A DNA stretch of 64,000 nucleotides from assembly GCF_032062135.1 (NCBI RefSeq), contig NC_092860.1:131285100-131349099 (forward strand), in the 5' to 3' direction. The position numbers and the translations under genes were made by a program. Under the pieces are notes generated by a model, which saw nothing but the letters and a program-made list of their open reading frames with translations, did not search any database and was not told where the DNA came from. This document shows positions 47,921 through 60,140 of the stretch, piece after piece. This DNA is from Pyxicephalus adspersus (taxonomy: Eukaryota; Chordata; Amphibia; Anura; Pyxicephalidae). Position 1 is the stretch's first letter; every line of letters starts with the position of its first letter.

Positions 47921-48640
47921 GTAAAACCTAGTACTTTTTTCTTGTATTTAACTGTTAAGCTATAATTCTACTTTAAGTAGAGCTGTGGAACTATGCAGAT
48001 GTGCTTTTAAAATGAGGATCCATTGTTTAATTCACAATTATATTTTGATTTGTGGAACATTGATTGTTCTTTGTACTCCTTTCATTTCACCTTTAAAGAT
48101 ACTTTAATGAAAAATGAAGATCTGTTAAAATGATTACAAAAAAACTACAATATATACAAATTTCCTACTTTGATTGATTGAGTGAATGATTTCTGGTCTA
48201 ATTCCTGACTATGCAAAATCCACTCTGCTGATCCTTTTCATCACTTAAAAGAAGCCTTACCATCTCCAGTTGACACGGCGGATGTGAACAATGTCTTGCT
48301 CGCTAGTCCGATCTTCACAGTAGTTCAGCCAGCAGAATACACAGATATGAACCCCATTAGTAGAAAGTGTTTTTAGTTGATTTTAAAGTATGGGATAAGA
48401 TAAGCATAGCTATATGTTCTTTATATCTAAAGGTTTATGTGACTTATGGGCTCCTGATAAGTTACCTTAGGGCTGAACTCCAGGATATGAAACCATTGAT
48501 TGAATACAAAAGGCACATGTATACTTTCTTGAATCTTGGTGTGCTTTATAATATTTATGCCTGGTGCAGAAGTTTTTCGTAATTAAGACCAGTCAATGCT
48601 ACTCTTTCTCCTGCAGGATACAGGGTAACTGTCAAGATGA
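47921..48640. other. Mostly AT-rich stretch containing a small CpG islet
   Basis: About 48,273-48,345 is unlike its surroundings: GC-rich, with several CpG and no repeat texture. On the minus strand it reads GAAGATCGGACTAGCGAGC through to GGAGATG/GTAAGGC, a donor-like end, and is open in more than one frame. I recognise no protein. It could be a minus-strand exon, a conserved element or a repeat fragment. Confidence 0.35.
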
Positions 48641-48859
48641 TGGGCCTGATTTAATAAAGCTCTCCAAGGTTGGAGAGGATACACTTTCGTTAGTTAAACT
48701 GGGTGATCCAGCAAATCTGGAATGAATCTAGTCCAGGAATCTAAACATCTGCTAGCAAATGTCTTTGAAGAAATCCATTCCATGTTTGCTGGATCACCCA
48801 AGTTCACAGTTGAAAGTGTATCCTCTCCAGCCTTGGAGAGCTTTAATAAATCATGCCCA
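48641..48859. mobile_element. Palindromic MITE, full-length (copy 4)
   Basis: The left arm begins TGGGCCTGATTTAATAAAGC and the right arm ends with the inverse of TGGGCATGATTTATTAAAGC. The arms stay complementary for about 85 bases, through GGAGAGGATACACTTTC and GGGTGATCCAGCAAA, so the 219-bp element is nearly one hairpin. Stretches of 60-62 codons that are open on both strands simply reflect the palindrome. No clear target duplication; superfamily unknown. Confidence 0.9.
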
Positions 48860-49937
48860 AAGACTACGGTTTTCAAAGACATTTATATGATTTGGTGCTG
48901 TTGAGTAATATATTTCAATGAAAATGTTATGCCTGTTCAGCTTTAAGGCAGCACTACTGGGATCCGTTCCTCTATAGAGCTTTAAAATATTGAGTGACAT
49001 CTAGGAAGCCAGAAAAATTCTAGCAAACTTTTTCTTCCCCCTTTGTAAATCACATTGAGCACATTGGTTGCACAAAACTATAATTGCAGGGAACTTTTCT
49101 CTGCTAGAAAAAGATAAGCAAACTGTAGTTTTATATCATAAACCTTGTTTTTTTATGGTAGAACTAAAAAAAAAACTTGACTGCTAGTGGACATATGCTA
49201 GTATAGTATGGCTATCTGCTTCGTACCTATAAATCATTTAATACATGATTGTGTGAGTGCAAGAATTATGAAGTGTTACATAGTGAGATCTATTCTTTTA
49301 CACTTAGCTGAGCGGCATTAAGAACAATGAGCCGTGCTGTGAATCATTTATGATTTCCTAGGAAGACATTGACACGTAAGGAAGGACTTGTCCTTTCTTT
49401 CTGATACCAGGTGGCATCTCTGTCTAGTTTTTAGCTGACAGAACAGTCTTTCACAAGCATAGACAGGAAAGCCTGAATAGGATGGAGACACAGTAATGGG
49501 ATAAGAAAGTTCACTGTCAGAATTGTTAGGTGATCCTTGTTTATTGGAAAATAGCACTTAAAAATAAATGGAAATAAAGTAATGACCCAGTGAGAAGTCC
49601 TTGTATCAGAGTGGACACACAACTACAACTACACACAGACCTTAAAAGGATAAAAGAACTATATATTGAGAATATATCAGAAAGCATGCTTTGGTAGTAG
49701 TGTGGGATCATCTCCAAATTGCTGTAAGAATTACAGTGATTGCTGGTGAGGTCAGTAGCATAAATATCAAGAGGGAATACAATAGAAGAAAACAAAAACA
49801 CAAAGGTATTTTCGTAAAGGTCTGCAAAAATAGGTGCCTTCAGCTTTGCACTCTGGCTCACTGCCTAATGTAAGTTGTTTTCGTCTTAAATTTTTCCAAC
49901 GTTTGACACAGAAAGTGGGTACGTTGAATTATGGTGA
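48860..49937. other. Non-coding stretch, nothing recognised
   Basis: AT-rich. Overlapping chance frames at 49,348-49,873 on both strands resemble no protein I know. Confidence 0.5.
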
Positions 49938-50657
49938 AGAAATTCGTTAGGATAGAAGGAAAGGGAAGGCTATTTGAAAGGCACCCATTATTCAAAATTA
50001 TAATTGAGTAAAAACATAGCTTTATTAATTAATATTGGTACATGAATTTAACAGTCACATGCATAACTTACAAAAGCATACAGTACAAATAGATAAAATC
50101 ACACCTTGATTGATATTGCTATGTTTGTATAGAAAAGAAAACGGATTCCTACCCGACGCGTTTCGCCCAGAGGGCTTCCTCAGGGGGTATGGGAAACCAA
50201 AAGCAAGAACTGTGAGTATCTCAGTGTGTTCAATTCATTAAAAACAATAAACTTTTGTTGTTGAAAAATGATTGCTTGCCTTGGGATAATAAAAATTAAA
50301 ATTAAATTATCCCAAGGCAAGCAATAATTTTTCAACAAAATAAGTTCATTGTTTTTAATGAATTGAACGCACTGGGATACTCACAATTCTTGATATTGGT
50401 TTCCCATATGCCCTGAGGAAACCCTTTGGGCAAAACGTGTCGGGTAGGAATCTGTTTTCTTTTCTATACAAACATAAGCAATATCAAAGTGTGATTTTAT
50501 CTATTTGTACTGTATGTTTTTTGTAAGTTATGCATATCACTATTTTATTCATGTACCAATATTATTTAATAAAGTTATGTTTTTATTCAATTATAATTTT
50601 GAATAATGGGTGCCTTTCAAATAGCATTCCCTTTCCTTCTTTCCTAATGAATTTCTA
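49938..50657. mobile_element. Large fold-back (palindromic) element, about 720 bp
   Basis: Arms of about 350 bases face each other across a 15-base loop at 50,291-50,305. The outer ends are GAAATTCGTTAGGA and the inverse of GAAATTCATTAGGA; the inner ends are TTGCCTTGGGATAAT and its exact inverse. Each arm carries one copy of the shared motif: CGACGCGTTTCGCCC then GGGCTTCCTCAGGG at about 50,155-50,188, and the inverse of CGACACGTTTTGCCC then GGGTTTCCTCAGGG at about 50,411-50,446. Arm divergence suggests considerable age. No coding capacity and no evident target duplication. Confidence 0.9.
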
Positions 50658-52732
50658 GAATTTTTTAAGGCTAGGGACATATTGGTCAACCGGTTTACTG
50701 GGGCTAATTGAAATTCCCTTCTGGACAATTTCTCTGTTGTGATAGAGGTATTTAGAATTGTGGTGCAAAAAATCAGAAAGCATGGGTGGTTTTAGGAACT
50801 GAATCTGAAAATATGTCAAAATTTTATCAAAAAACAAATGATTTAGGCATGTGTGAATGAGCTTTGACTGTATACCACAAGCAAATATCCTTGGTTTAGA
50901 TTTGTATTTGAGATCAAGTTGAGACCTGCAGCTTCTCTTCTCTTCTTCTAAGCTTTATCAACTGGATTTTGCATTCCTTTTGGTTTATAATAAATTATTA
51001 CTGTTTTAAATTATTTAACACCTTCATGGACTTTTCATGGACAAAACCATGACAAACCAATATATCATATTCAGAAAAAGCACACTTCCTCAAAATTGGG
51101 TGCTTGAACTTTCTACTATTCCACAAGTGAACCAGAACCTTCCATCCATCAGACCAACCCCTAAGGTCCCCCCTACTGCAATTTGATCCCTTCTATCAGG
51201 CAAGCCTCTCTAAACGCCATCTCCTTCTCTCCTAACTTTCTATATCCTCTGTATCATGCAGTCCCATCACTTATTCTGTTTGTCTTTCTGTATGCAAAGA
51301 ATATCCCATGCAAAAAAACATAATTTGTGTCCTACGTGATTGAATAACTTAAGTCAGCAGAGCTGCTTCCTATTCACTAAGATAAGCAAGCTATCCATTG
51401 CAGAGTAATAATTCCTACTGTTATAAGTATATACTATACTATATTAAATTATATATTATATATACTGTAATAAATTAACCCAACTGAGCCTAGCGAGATA
51501 TAACAGCATTCGTTTTATGATATTAAAAACACAAAGATACAGAATATTTGTAAAAAGTATTTGTTTGCTTCATTTTATGTGTTGGGCTTTTGAGTCTCCT
51601 CTTGATAAACAAGGGTTACTTTTTCTGTTGCTATACCTCTCCTGCGGAAATTGATTTTGCTGTTATCTCTGTTCATTAATTAGATAAACTCTTCATGTTG
51701 CTTAATGAAGCTAACAACTGTCAGGTCTATAATAACTAAACACAACCTTTACATGTAAAATACCCCATTACATGATTTATTGCACTTTTGGTGCTGTCGA
51801 CTTAGTCATGTATGCAAAATATACCACAAAAAGGTCTTCAGTCAGAATATTTATTAAAATAAAATTAACTTCTTCATAGTCTGGAAACATAGAGTATATA
51901 TGGAGGTTTATTAATTATATATTTTTGGTTCTATTGGAATAATTATTTTGATAGGCAATACATAATTTTTTATATGCATACATATTTGACATAATTGCTA
52001 AGAGCAACCTCTGCTGGCCTTTTTTCAGCAACAAATGGCATAAACATTTATGAAAAATGGCTTTTCAAGTGGCAGTAAGCTAGTTTGTACTTTGATTTCC
52101 AACCCTGTGATGATATACATTCACTAGGATGAACAGTCTCTGAAATTGTTTCTTGTGAGCATTGCTAGCAGGATCATTCCTGCCTTGGAGGGATGCAGAC
52201 AGTTCCCCTGTGCCTGCACACTTTGTAGCTATCTCTTTGGAGAATAGAATCCAGGTAGATAGATGTAGATACAGAAATACTGATAAGTAAATTAAATAAG
52301 TGTTTAGATGAATTTAGATTAATTTAGTGCTTCCATCAGCAAATCCTATAAATTATTCCAAATATGTGAATGCCATGCCTGATGTGCAGAAAAAAAGCAT
52401 AATTTGAGATTTCCTGCAGTTGGGGTTTATAATTTTTAATCAGATTCATTGTGGATCAGGTGCATTACTTGCTAAATAGATTCACATGTTTCAATATAAT
52501 TTTAAAAGTCTTGGACATGGTTAACCCTAGCCATGAATGAGTTAAAGGAAATATACTTTTTATAGAACTTATTATTCAGTCAACACGTTTTTAAATATTA
52601 TTAAAGTGCCACTTGACCAGGCTATGAATATTCAAATGGTCACAAATTCTCATCAAGCTGTATATAAATATTAACAAACCTTTACTGACCTCTATAGCCG
52701 CAGCCACTGTGACATATTTAATCCCTTAAATA
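50658..52732. other. Non-coding stretch, nothing recognised
   Basis: AT-rich. Runs such as 51,427-51,475 are low-complexity TATA-like sequence. No repeat ends or exons. Confidence 0.55.
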
Positions 52733-52751
52733 ATATATATATATATATATG

Positions 52752-52789
<38 letters not shown>
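52733..52789. repeat. TA dinucleotide microsatellite with a GTATG interruption
   Basis: About 57 bases of alternating A and T, interrupted by GTATGTAT near 52,751. Confidence 0.95.
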
Positions 52790-52790
<1 letters not shown>

Positions 52791-54790
52791 AATAGTAGAT
52801 TTTTTTTAACAGTAATTTTGGCAGTTTAGCTCCTTCTGCTAACCCTTCCTCCCCCTATCTTTGCTACCAATGACCTGATGGCCTGCACCCGTCTAATTAA
52901 ACAGGATAGAGCATACTTCTAACACATGATTAAAAAGACTATACCACGTCAGGTATGAAATTTGTGGTTGAATTATTCTACAATGCCTGTGGCTACATAG
53001 GTCAGTAAGGGTTTTTTTACTTTGTTTACTTGTACATGTCCATAGGTTGTTCCATGCTTTTGAAGGGAGGAAAAAAAATTTCTTTTCTTTATCTTGGCAT
53101 TTAAAAAAAAACAAATCGAATAATTTGAATGCTGGATGAAAGATTTTGTGCAAAATAACAGTTTTTAGGTAAACCATCACCTTGCAAGAGAATTTTCATT
53201 TGTTTTAAAAAAAAACAATAATAAAAAAAGGATTTTTCATGCTTGTGATTTGATACCTATTCACTAAGAGATGTGGAAATTCTTCAGCAAGGTTGTATCA
53301 TTTGTGTATCATTGCAAATCAGGAAGCAGACCCATAATATGTTAGAAGCAAACATTGATGCCCCATGTACTTACATATTTATAAATGTTGAATTCACAAT
53401 TTTTTTTATATTGATTATGTACTATTGATATGATGTTGTACATGCAGCCAGTGTCATTGTTATGTACCGTATAGATCTAGAACAACTTTCCCTTTAAAAA
53501 GCAGTTTTTGGTATTTTCTTACTGTGAAAACATTCCTGAAAAGAGTTTGAGTAAAAAAGATATGTGGTTTCAGAGCCTTTGATGCGCATAAGTGGTGTTA
53601 TTACTCTTTACAAGTCTAACCTCTGTTAAATCTCCAGAGGATTTGCAAGCAACAATTAAGCAATAACTGTGTCTCAAGTACTGTCTATTATGTAGTGTTT
53701 AACTACAGATCACGGCTGAGTAGTTGACATCCCTACTCTCACCCCATGCTGGAGCATTTTCTATCACACTGTTATCTACTTGTGTCTTAGGAACTGTCAC
53801 TGGGATCAACCCAACTGACACTCTTCTAATAATTATAAGGGGAAACTGGGCTTTGGCGGCTAATTTAGTGTCTCCGGAGTTAATTGAAAAGGATATTTTG
53901 GTGCTGCTTATTCTGTTTTGCATGATAGGAAGAGTCAGATGTTGTATTGTATGTAAAGCAGTATAATTAAGTAGCTGTGAAATTCTAGAAGGATTACTAT
54001 TAGACTTGCTGGTGCTCAATGTGAGATCAGTAAGTACAAATAAAACATGCTAACTAGTAACTGGGACAAAGAATAAAGTCAGAGGACAGAGTGTAAAACC
54101 CAAAAGTACAGCTGCACAAACTACCAAAAGACTTTACTGAGATATATCTGAGCTCAGAGCTTTGGCCTTTTCAACTGGTGTTGTCTGGAATGGACAGGTC
54201 ATGCATGTGCGGACAAAACAATTTTATGACGGATGCTTTATGGAATTAGTTTGGACTGTTTTGTAGCAAGGGGTATACTATGCTAGTCATTGATACAAAC
54301 AGAATAGTTTACCACTGTCTTCGATAAGTGTTTGAGTGAATCTAAAGCCTACAATTTGTTTTTTGTTTGTTAGTTTTTTATATCTATTTTAGTGCTGTCT
54401 GTGATTTTATTATATTTGTTTTCCTTAATGATCATTTTCACTGAAAATGGAAATAAGGAAATCTAAAACTTAGAGTTGTTGCTAGATCACACATAATTCT
54501 AAGGTCAGTTTTCATCTGTGCACTAAATTGTTACAAACGTTGGTGCTCCACAGTAACATTTATCCAGCATGGTACCAAAACCTAATTTTCTAGCTAAACT
54601 GGTGCATTACATTGCAATGCAAAGGCAAAATTAAAAGAAGTGAATGCAGTTCTTTTTATGCAAAATGGTAAAGAAAAACTTTCTTTCTGGGCTAGGTACC
54701 TATTTTTTGGTAATCTAGCAAAGCATTTATCTTATTCCACTATTCACAGATATAGATATAATATAGCACTTTCAACTGCTTTAAACACAA
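52790..54790. other. Non-coding stretch, nothing certain
   Basis: Contains opposing open frames at 53,699-54,019 (minus, 106 codons) and 53,724-53,966 (plus, 80 codons) in a unique-looking, moderately GC segment. Neither resembles a protein I know and no good splice context was found. It might be conserved non-coding DNA. Confidence 0.4.
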
Positions 54791-55003
54791 TGGGCCTGAT
54801 ATATTAACGTTCTTCAAGCCTGGAGAGGATACACTTTCATCAGTAAACCAGGGTAATCCAATAACCCTGGAATGGATCTGGTCCAGGATTGAAAACATTT
54901 GCTAACAAACAGGAAATTACTTTGCAGGTTTGCTGCATTACCTTGGTTCACTGATTAAAGTGTATCCTCTCCAGCTTTGGAGAGCTTCAATAAATCAAGC
55001 CCA
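54791..55003. mobile_element. Palindromic MITE, full-length (copy 5)
   Basis: The left end TGGGCCTGATATATTAACG is mirrored by the right end ATAAATCAAGCCCA. The interior shows GGAGAGGATACACTTTCATC, GAATGGATCTGGTCCAGGAT and the right arm AAGTGTATCCTCTCCAGC. It is 213 bp, and similarity of the ends may extend four bases further out (CACA/TGTG). Confidence 0.9.
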
Positions 55004-57680
55004 ATGTGTATGACTGCACAAAAAATGGTCCACTTCTCCTTACCTTTCATTTTCTACTGATTCTTTTCCCCCTTGGAGGTCCAAAGCTCCTTTTATGCAC
55101 TATGCATGGCCATCCTAAGGTAATTTTGGTAGGAAGCAGATTACCATACTATTTATTTGCATAGGAGAAAATGAGGGAATCTAGACCAAACCCAGACAGA
55201 GCCAAAAACATACAACCTCTCTACAGGTATTGTCACTACGCTGAATCACATTGACATTGACACCGCTAATCTTTGGTTGGGGTCGGGTTAGATTGGTTTG
55301 TATGCGGACCTTTCAGTCTAGCCCCCTCTTTTTTATTCACTCGGAGAAGTTTATGATCTTGTATTATTGTATTCTCTAAGGTTGTAGGGAAAACATTATC
55401 TCATATATCTATATGATATGATATACTGACTAGATAACTGTTGCTTTATTAAAACTAAAAGTTACTCTGTTATTGAAAATTCATCATATTGCCAGCACCA
55501 TAACTCCAGTTATAATAATGAAGTCCCAGATCAACTCAGCAATTACACATTTTTCATTGCTGAGTGTGGGAGATGAGTAGTAACTCATTTGCTGATTTTC
55601 CTAAAGCTAAGCACTTTTTTCTCTTAAATATTCACTGGGTTTGTTCAGTGTCAGTCAGAATTGAAAGGAACCGTATGACAAATATTAATTGTTAAACCAA
55701 ATAATATGATAACTCATACCTGTAAAGAAGCTTAACAAATGAAATGGCAATTTTATGTAAAATACAGATGAATTAGTAGCCTGTTCTTCCATGTCCACAG
55801 CCATTATAGGTTGAAAGATGGATCTCCGGAGAGGTAATAAGAAGGAATCTCTAAAAGAGACACAGACAGCAATACAAGCTAACAGAGGTTCCAGCCATCC
55901 TCTATATTCTCTTGTTTGAGGAAACTATTGGCAAATAATATGTAATAAGTAGGGGTAAATCTCTCCCGAAGTCCCATAGCGGTATAAATCTAGCAGCAGG
56001 TTCTCAAACTTTCCCATAACTAAAAAAAGTTATTTCCATGGCTGAAAATACACTTTAAAAAGCAGTTGGAATAGAATTATAGGTTCTACCTTTACTAAAT
56101 AAATTCTCTTGGACATTATCCTTCATTTTATGTTAGTCTAGTCACAACAACAACTATGCAACCGGGAGGGTGCTGAGACACCTAATATGCATATACTGAG
56201 CTTTTGACACATCTAGTGGTATAGGAAGACTAGACATATAAGACTAGAAACTAAGCCCTTGGAAACAAAGAATCAGTGGAAGCTTCCTAAAATTCTACCC
56301 TGAAAGTTTTTTTATTATTTTTTTTTTCAGAGGTTAGCTGCATAGTTTGCATAGGCAGAATTTCAGCTCTAGCAGGCTATGTGGTCAGGGTGGGGTAACG
56401 GGGTCTGGTGCTTTTTATACTATTATGCACTTTGCCCACTATTATTCCGTGTGTTCTTGAAACATCTATAGTTTTGTATTTGGGTATGTGTCCACAAACA
56501 CAATTCACATTTGTTGAGATTAATCCTTTCCATACTTAAAACAGTTCCTTGTAAGCTCAGTTGGTGAGCCAGGCCACTCTCTCTAGCACCTTCTTCTCAC
56601 CCAGCTACTTACTTACCACAGCTGCGCTGAGAGCTGTACTGGTGGCATACTCTTCATGCCCCTAATTATAGTTTATAAAAGTCTGTTGGTCTCTATGGGA
56701 GTCTATCTTCATCAAATATTGCCTATTGCTGAAGGAAGACTTGACCCAAACAGTGAAGGATGGCACAGCTGAAATAAGATAATGAAAATGCTCATAAACA
56801 AGAAAGTAAATGCTTACTGCGCTTTCCATTAAATGCCACCGGAAGGAAATTTCTTCTTTAGAAGTCTTCTTCAGAAATCAACACTTTTAGGAATGTTCTG
56901 CTGGTTGTCCACAGTTGAACCCCTCACTGATCACTACCTCACTAAAGGAGGACCCACTGACTAAGATTCAGAAGATCAACACTTTAAGAATTGATTAATT
57001 TTCAAGGCTTAAACCAACAATTTCTCTTCAATGTGTAGGACCTATTTCTGCACGGAGAGTGTCATCTGCAATCCACTCAGATGTCATGGTACTCAATGCA
57101 TTTTCCAGTAAGAATGTCTTCAAAGCCTGGGGGAATATGATCAGCGATCCCACTCTCCCAGGGACAGGGATTTCTGATACAAAAGCCTTCCAAAAAGCAC
57201 AGTAAATCAGGTTATCTACCTTTCAAAACCAACTCAAGATTGAGTTCTTATCGGTTCAGAGATCTCCATGCTCCTGCTGGAGAACCTGTAACCAAGTGAC
57301 AATAGCAGCCCGCTCAATTAAAAGGGGAGCTGACTATAAAGGGCACTCCAAACTTATGTTTTCCTACCCCTCCTGATACCAAGCTGAGTTGTATTTTTTT
57401 TAGCATGGGCCAAAGAAGTGGGAAGTATTTGTTAGAATGAGCAGGTTTAATGGGCACCTTTAGGTGGCAGGGTGACTTAATGGTAGTGGATTTGCATAAC
57501 AGACAATCATTTTTTAGATAGGCAGTAAAGTTAGCCTCAACATGACATGACATGTTTCTGTAATCTAATTGATCTATAAAATGAACTTATATACTCATAT
57601 GGGGGGCAAAGCTGGGTAGCAGAAATGATAATTCCTCTTCCATAGGGTAAGACAACAATGAAAATCTTTTTAGGAGAATT
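55004..57680. other. Non-coding stretch, nothing certain
   Basis: AT-rich DNA. A more GC-rich block at about 57,050-57,330 contains GGGGGAATATGATCAGCG and CTCCCAGGGACAGGG and may be an old repeat, but no ends or family were recognised. Confidence 0.4.
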
Positions 57681-57689
57681 AAACAAAAT

Positions 57690-58310
57690 TAGTTGCTTGT
57701 TTTTGCAGCATTATTTTTGTTCTTCACATTTTACCCTTTTGGCTGAAATATTGTATTTACGGCAGCTCTTATCTGATTGTAAAGTCCAAACAAAAACTGT
57801 GTCTGGAAAAGCTCATTAACCTACTGCTTATATGCTATGGCTGCTTTGTAATTACTGCACTGGGTGATGATCTCAGTGTCTGAACGCACAGCTTCCTCTA
57901 TTTTTCAGAGTAAAGAGAGCCCCAATGCAGTTTACAAAACACACTTGAAAAATAGCAGAGCCAAAGAAAAAAAAAACGCCCATTAGTGAACTATTTTTAA
58001 ATGGTCCTGTGTTTCCTATTAACCTGTTTTAGAGATTGACCACAGCTTCCCAAATGACTCATCTTTCTTGTGCTAATTTGCATCCTAAAATGTTAATAAC
58101 AAGCTTGGAAATTAAACTTTTAGGATCTATTTTAGAGGTGAAAAAAATGCACATTTCTTTGTAATTTATTACTGATTTAGACCTGACAGATTAATTAAAG
58201 TGTAAGAGAATATGCTGATGATTGTGATTGCATTCCTTAAAATCCCCTTTGACTTTGCTGGTGATGCTGATTGATGTCTGGACAAGCTAAGTGAAGGGGA
58301 GTAAGACAGG
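57690..58310. promoter_or_regulatory. Possible conserved non-coding block
   Basis: A long run of high-complexity sequence without simple repeats, with many TAAT and ATTA cores, GTAATTACTGCACTGGG, CACAGCTTCCTCTATTT and GATTAATTAAAGTG. Its texture is that of developmental enhancers kept between vertebrates. It contains no open frame of note. This is inference from style only. Confidence 0.25.
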
Positions 58311-59180
58311 TTGATATGTCAAAAATGATAGAAAATTATAGGAGAGCTTACCTAGTGTTGAGTTAATAGAGATGTATACAGTAACAGGGCTCCCAATTCC
58401 AATATACTATCAGGGGCTTATTTATATAAAACATGGCTAAACTGGAGCAAAATGTCCCTTAACTGTGGCACAAAGGTATCAATGCAGGTAATTACTAGTA
58501 ATGCATTATAAATTGGAGCCAGGGTATTTTCAGTATCACTTGATATGTTCAATATCACATTATTAAAAAGGTTTGTATTGGCCTTACAACTTTCAGATGT
58601 TTTAGTGATAAGGAAAGCACACTTTAGTGCTGTGCAAAGTTTTTGTGCCTGCAACCAGTTCATACTCTGCTGCATGCTGTTAAATATAGTGTGCAAGCAA
58701 CTCTTTGTTGGTCCTCTTTACTGAAATAAGAACAAATTTCTCTCTCTTTGAATTTTGAGTTAACCTAAAGCTTCCTCCATACCTCCTTCTCCCTATTCTG
58801 AGTTATCACTCTTCTGCGCACTAAATTACAAACCTTGTATTGTGTCTGTTCCCGTGCAGGCACATTGTTAGCACAGGAGGTGCAGCATGTAATTATCTGA
58901 CTCACTGAAATACTTTGTTATTTGCTAATTGTTAGTCATTGTGAGATAAGCTCCATGATCTTATCTGCATACTGATGGTTACAACACTTTAGCTACAGTA
59001 GCACCCACAAAATGGGTAAGGCTACATAGACACGTGCAATGGTTCTCGTCCGATAATCGGTATTGTGAAAGATCCTTTACAACTACATTATTGCATGTGT
59101 TCTGTTCATTTCTGTTGGTCTAAAACCATCATGGTATAAAAGTCAGGCTCAATCAGTTCTTGTAGTATAGGGGTTTATTG
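58311..59180. other. Non-coding stretch, nothing recognised
   Basis: AT-rich. The 92-codon minus frame at 58,418-58,696 resembles no protein I know. Confidence 0.5.
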
Positions 59181-59184
59181 GACA

Positions 59185-60140
59185 TGTTAGAAGTATGGAC
59201 GAGGGTGTTAGGCAGCAGGGTGACAAAAATAACCAGTTGTCTCACAATCTGGAGAGGATAAGTATCTTTGTCTCTCAGGTAACTCTATTTCTCCCTGAGA
59301 TGCCTAACTGCCTAGCAAACATCTACTTCCCAATGGTCTTGGCCCTCAGGGGCATTACCAGTATGCTGATTTCAGACGGCCTGATTGGGTAGTCTGCCTC
59401 TAATATTCAAGCTTCCAAACCAGCCCTACAAACTTCTTGTAAAGCCCTGGTCAGCACCAGTCCCCACCAGACACCAGTCCCCCAATCTAACACCGCAGTC
59501 TTCACCTTTAGTAAGCCCTCGCTCAGCCTCAGGAGACTGGTTGTGTCTCCCAGCACTCGGTTGCCTCTAGGACTTACTGTGCAAGGGATGGTGTCTGGGG
59601 ATGGGCTGGCAGCAAGCCAGGAGCCCACAGATAAAGCAGTACCAGGATTCCAACAGGGACAAGTGCAGAATACAGAGCAGAAGTCAAACACCGAATATCC
59701 GTCCACCTAACAAAGGGCAAAACACAAGCAGAGTCAGGGTCACAGGCAAAGGGTCAGTCCAGGCTGCGTACAAACAATAGGTCAGCTAAAGTCAAGGTCA
59801 GGAACAGAAAATCACATAAAAAAACCACATCAGCAGCTTTTAAGCCTAGCTTAATGCTGCAACCGTCCCTGGCGACTAGGAGCAAAGAGGTTATAAAGTC
59901 CCAGCAGGCAATGGCAGTGCAGGACTGGGTCAGGAGCTGATCACCCTCTGGAATCCCCTTCAGCTGTGCACAGCCTAACAAGGAATGCTGGGGATGCCAT
60001 AAAATCCATCAGGCTGCACTGCTAAAGGGAAGCAAGGGCTGCTGCTATCTTAGTTCTCCTGGCTGCTGCAAATTACATCACTGGACAGAATAAACAGTGT
60101 TTTATATGTGTGTGCCCATACGGATGAGAATCTCCTAACA
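59185..60140 (+). mobile_element. Large interspersed repeat, possibly a solitary LTR
   Basis: A block of about 950 bp, clearly richer in C and G than its flanks, starting TGTTAGAAGTATGG and ending TCTCCTAACA. The TGTTAG...CTAACA termini are the usual form of LTR ends. The flanking pentamers (GGACA and CCTCC) do not match, so the ends or the LTR identity are uncertain. Internal words such as GGGTCAGTCCAGGCTG and AGTCAAGGTCAGGAACAG are repeat-like. A second, diverged copy lies at 37,511-38,110. The open frames inside (for example 59,407-59,706, minus) show no retroviral-type domain. Confidence 0.5.

Noticed and set aside
53699..54019. Opposing 106- and 80-codon frames
   Set aside because: Open on both strands, unrecognised, without convincing splice sites; kept only as possibly conserved DNA.
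59407..59706. 99-codon minus frame and nearby plus frame
   Set aside because: Both lie inside the large LTR-like repeat and show no gag, pol or env type motif.
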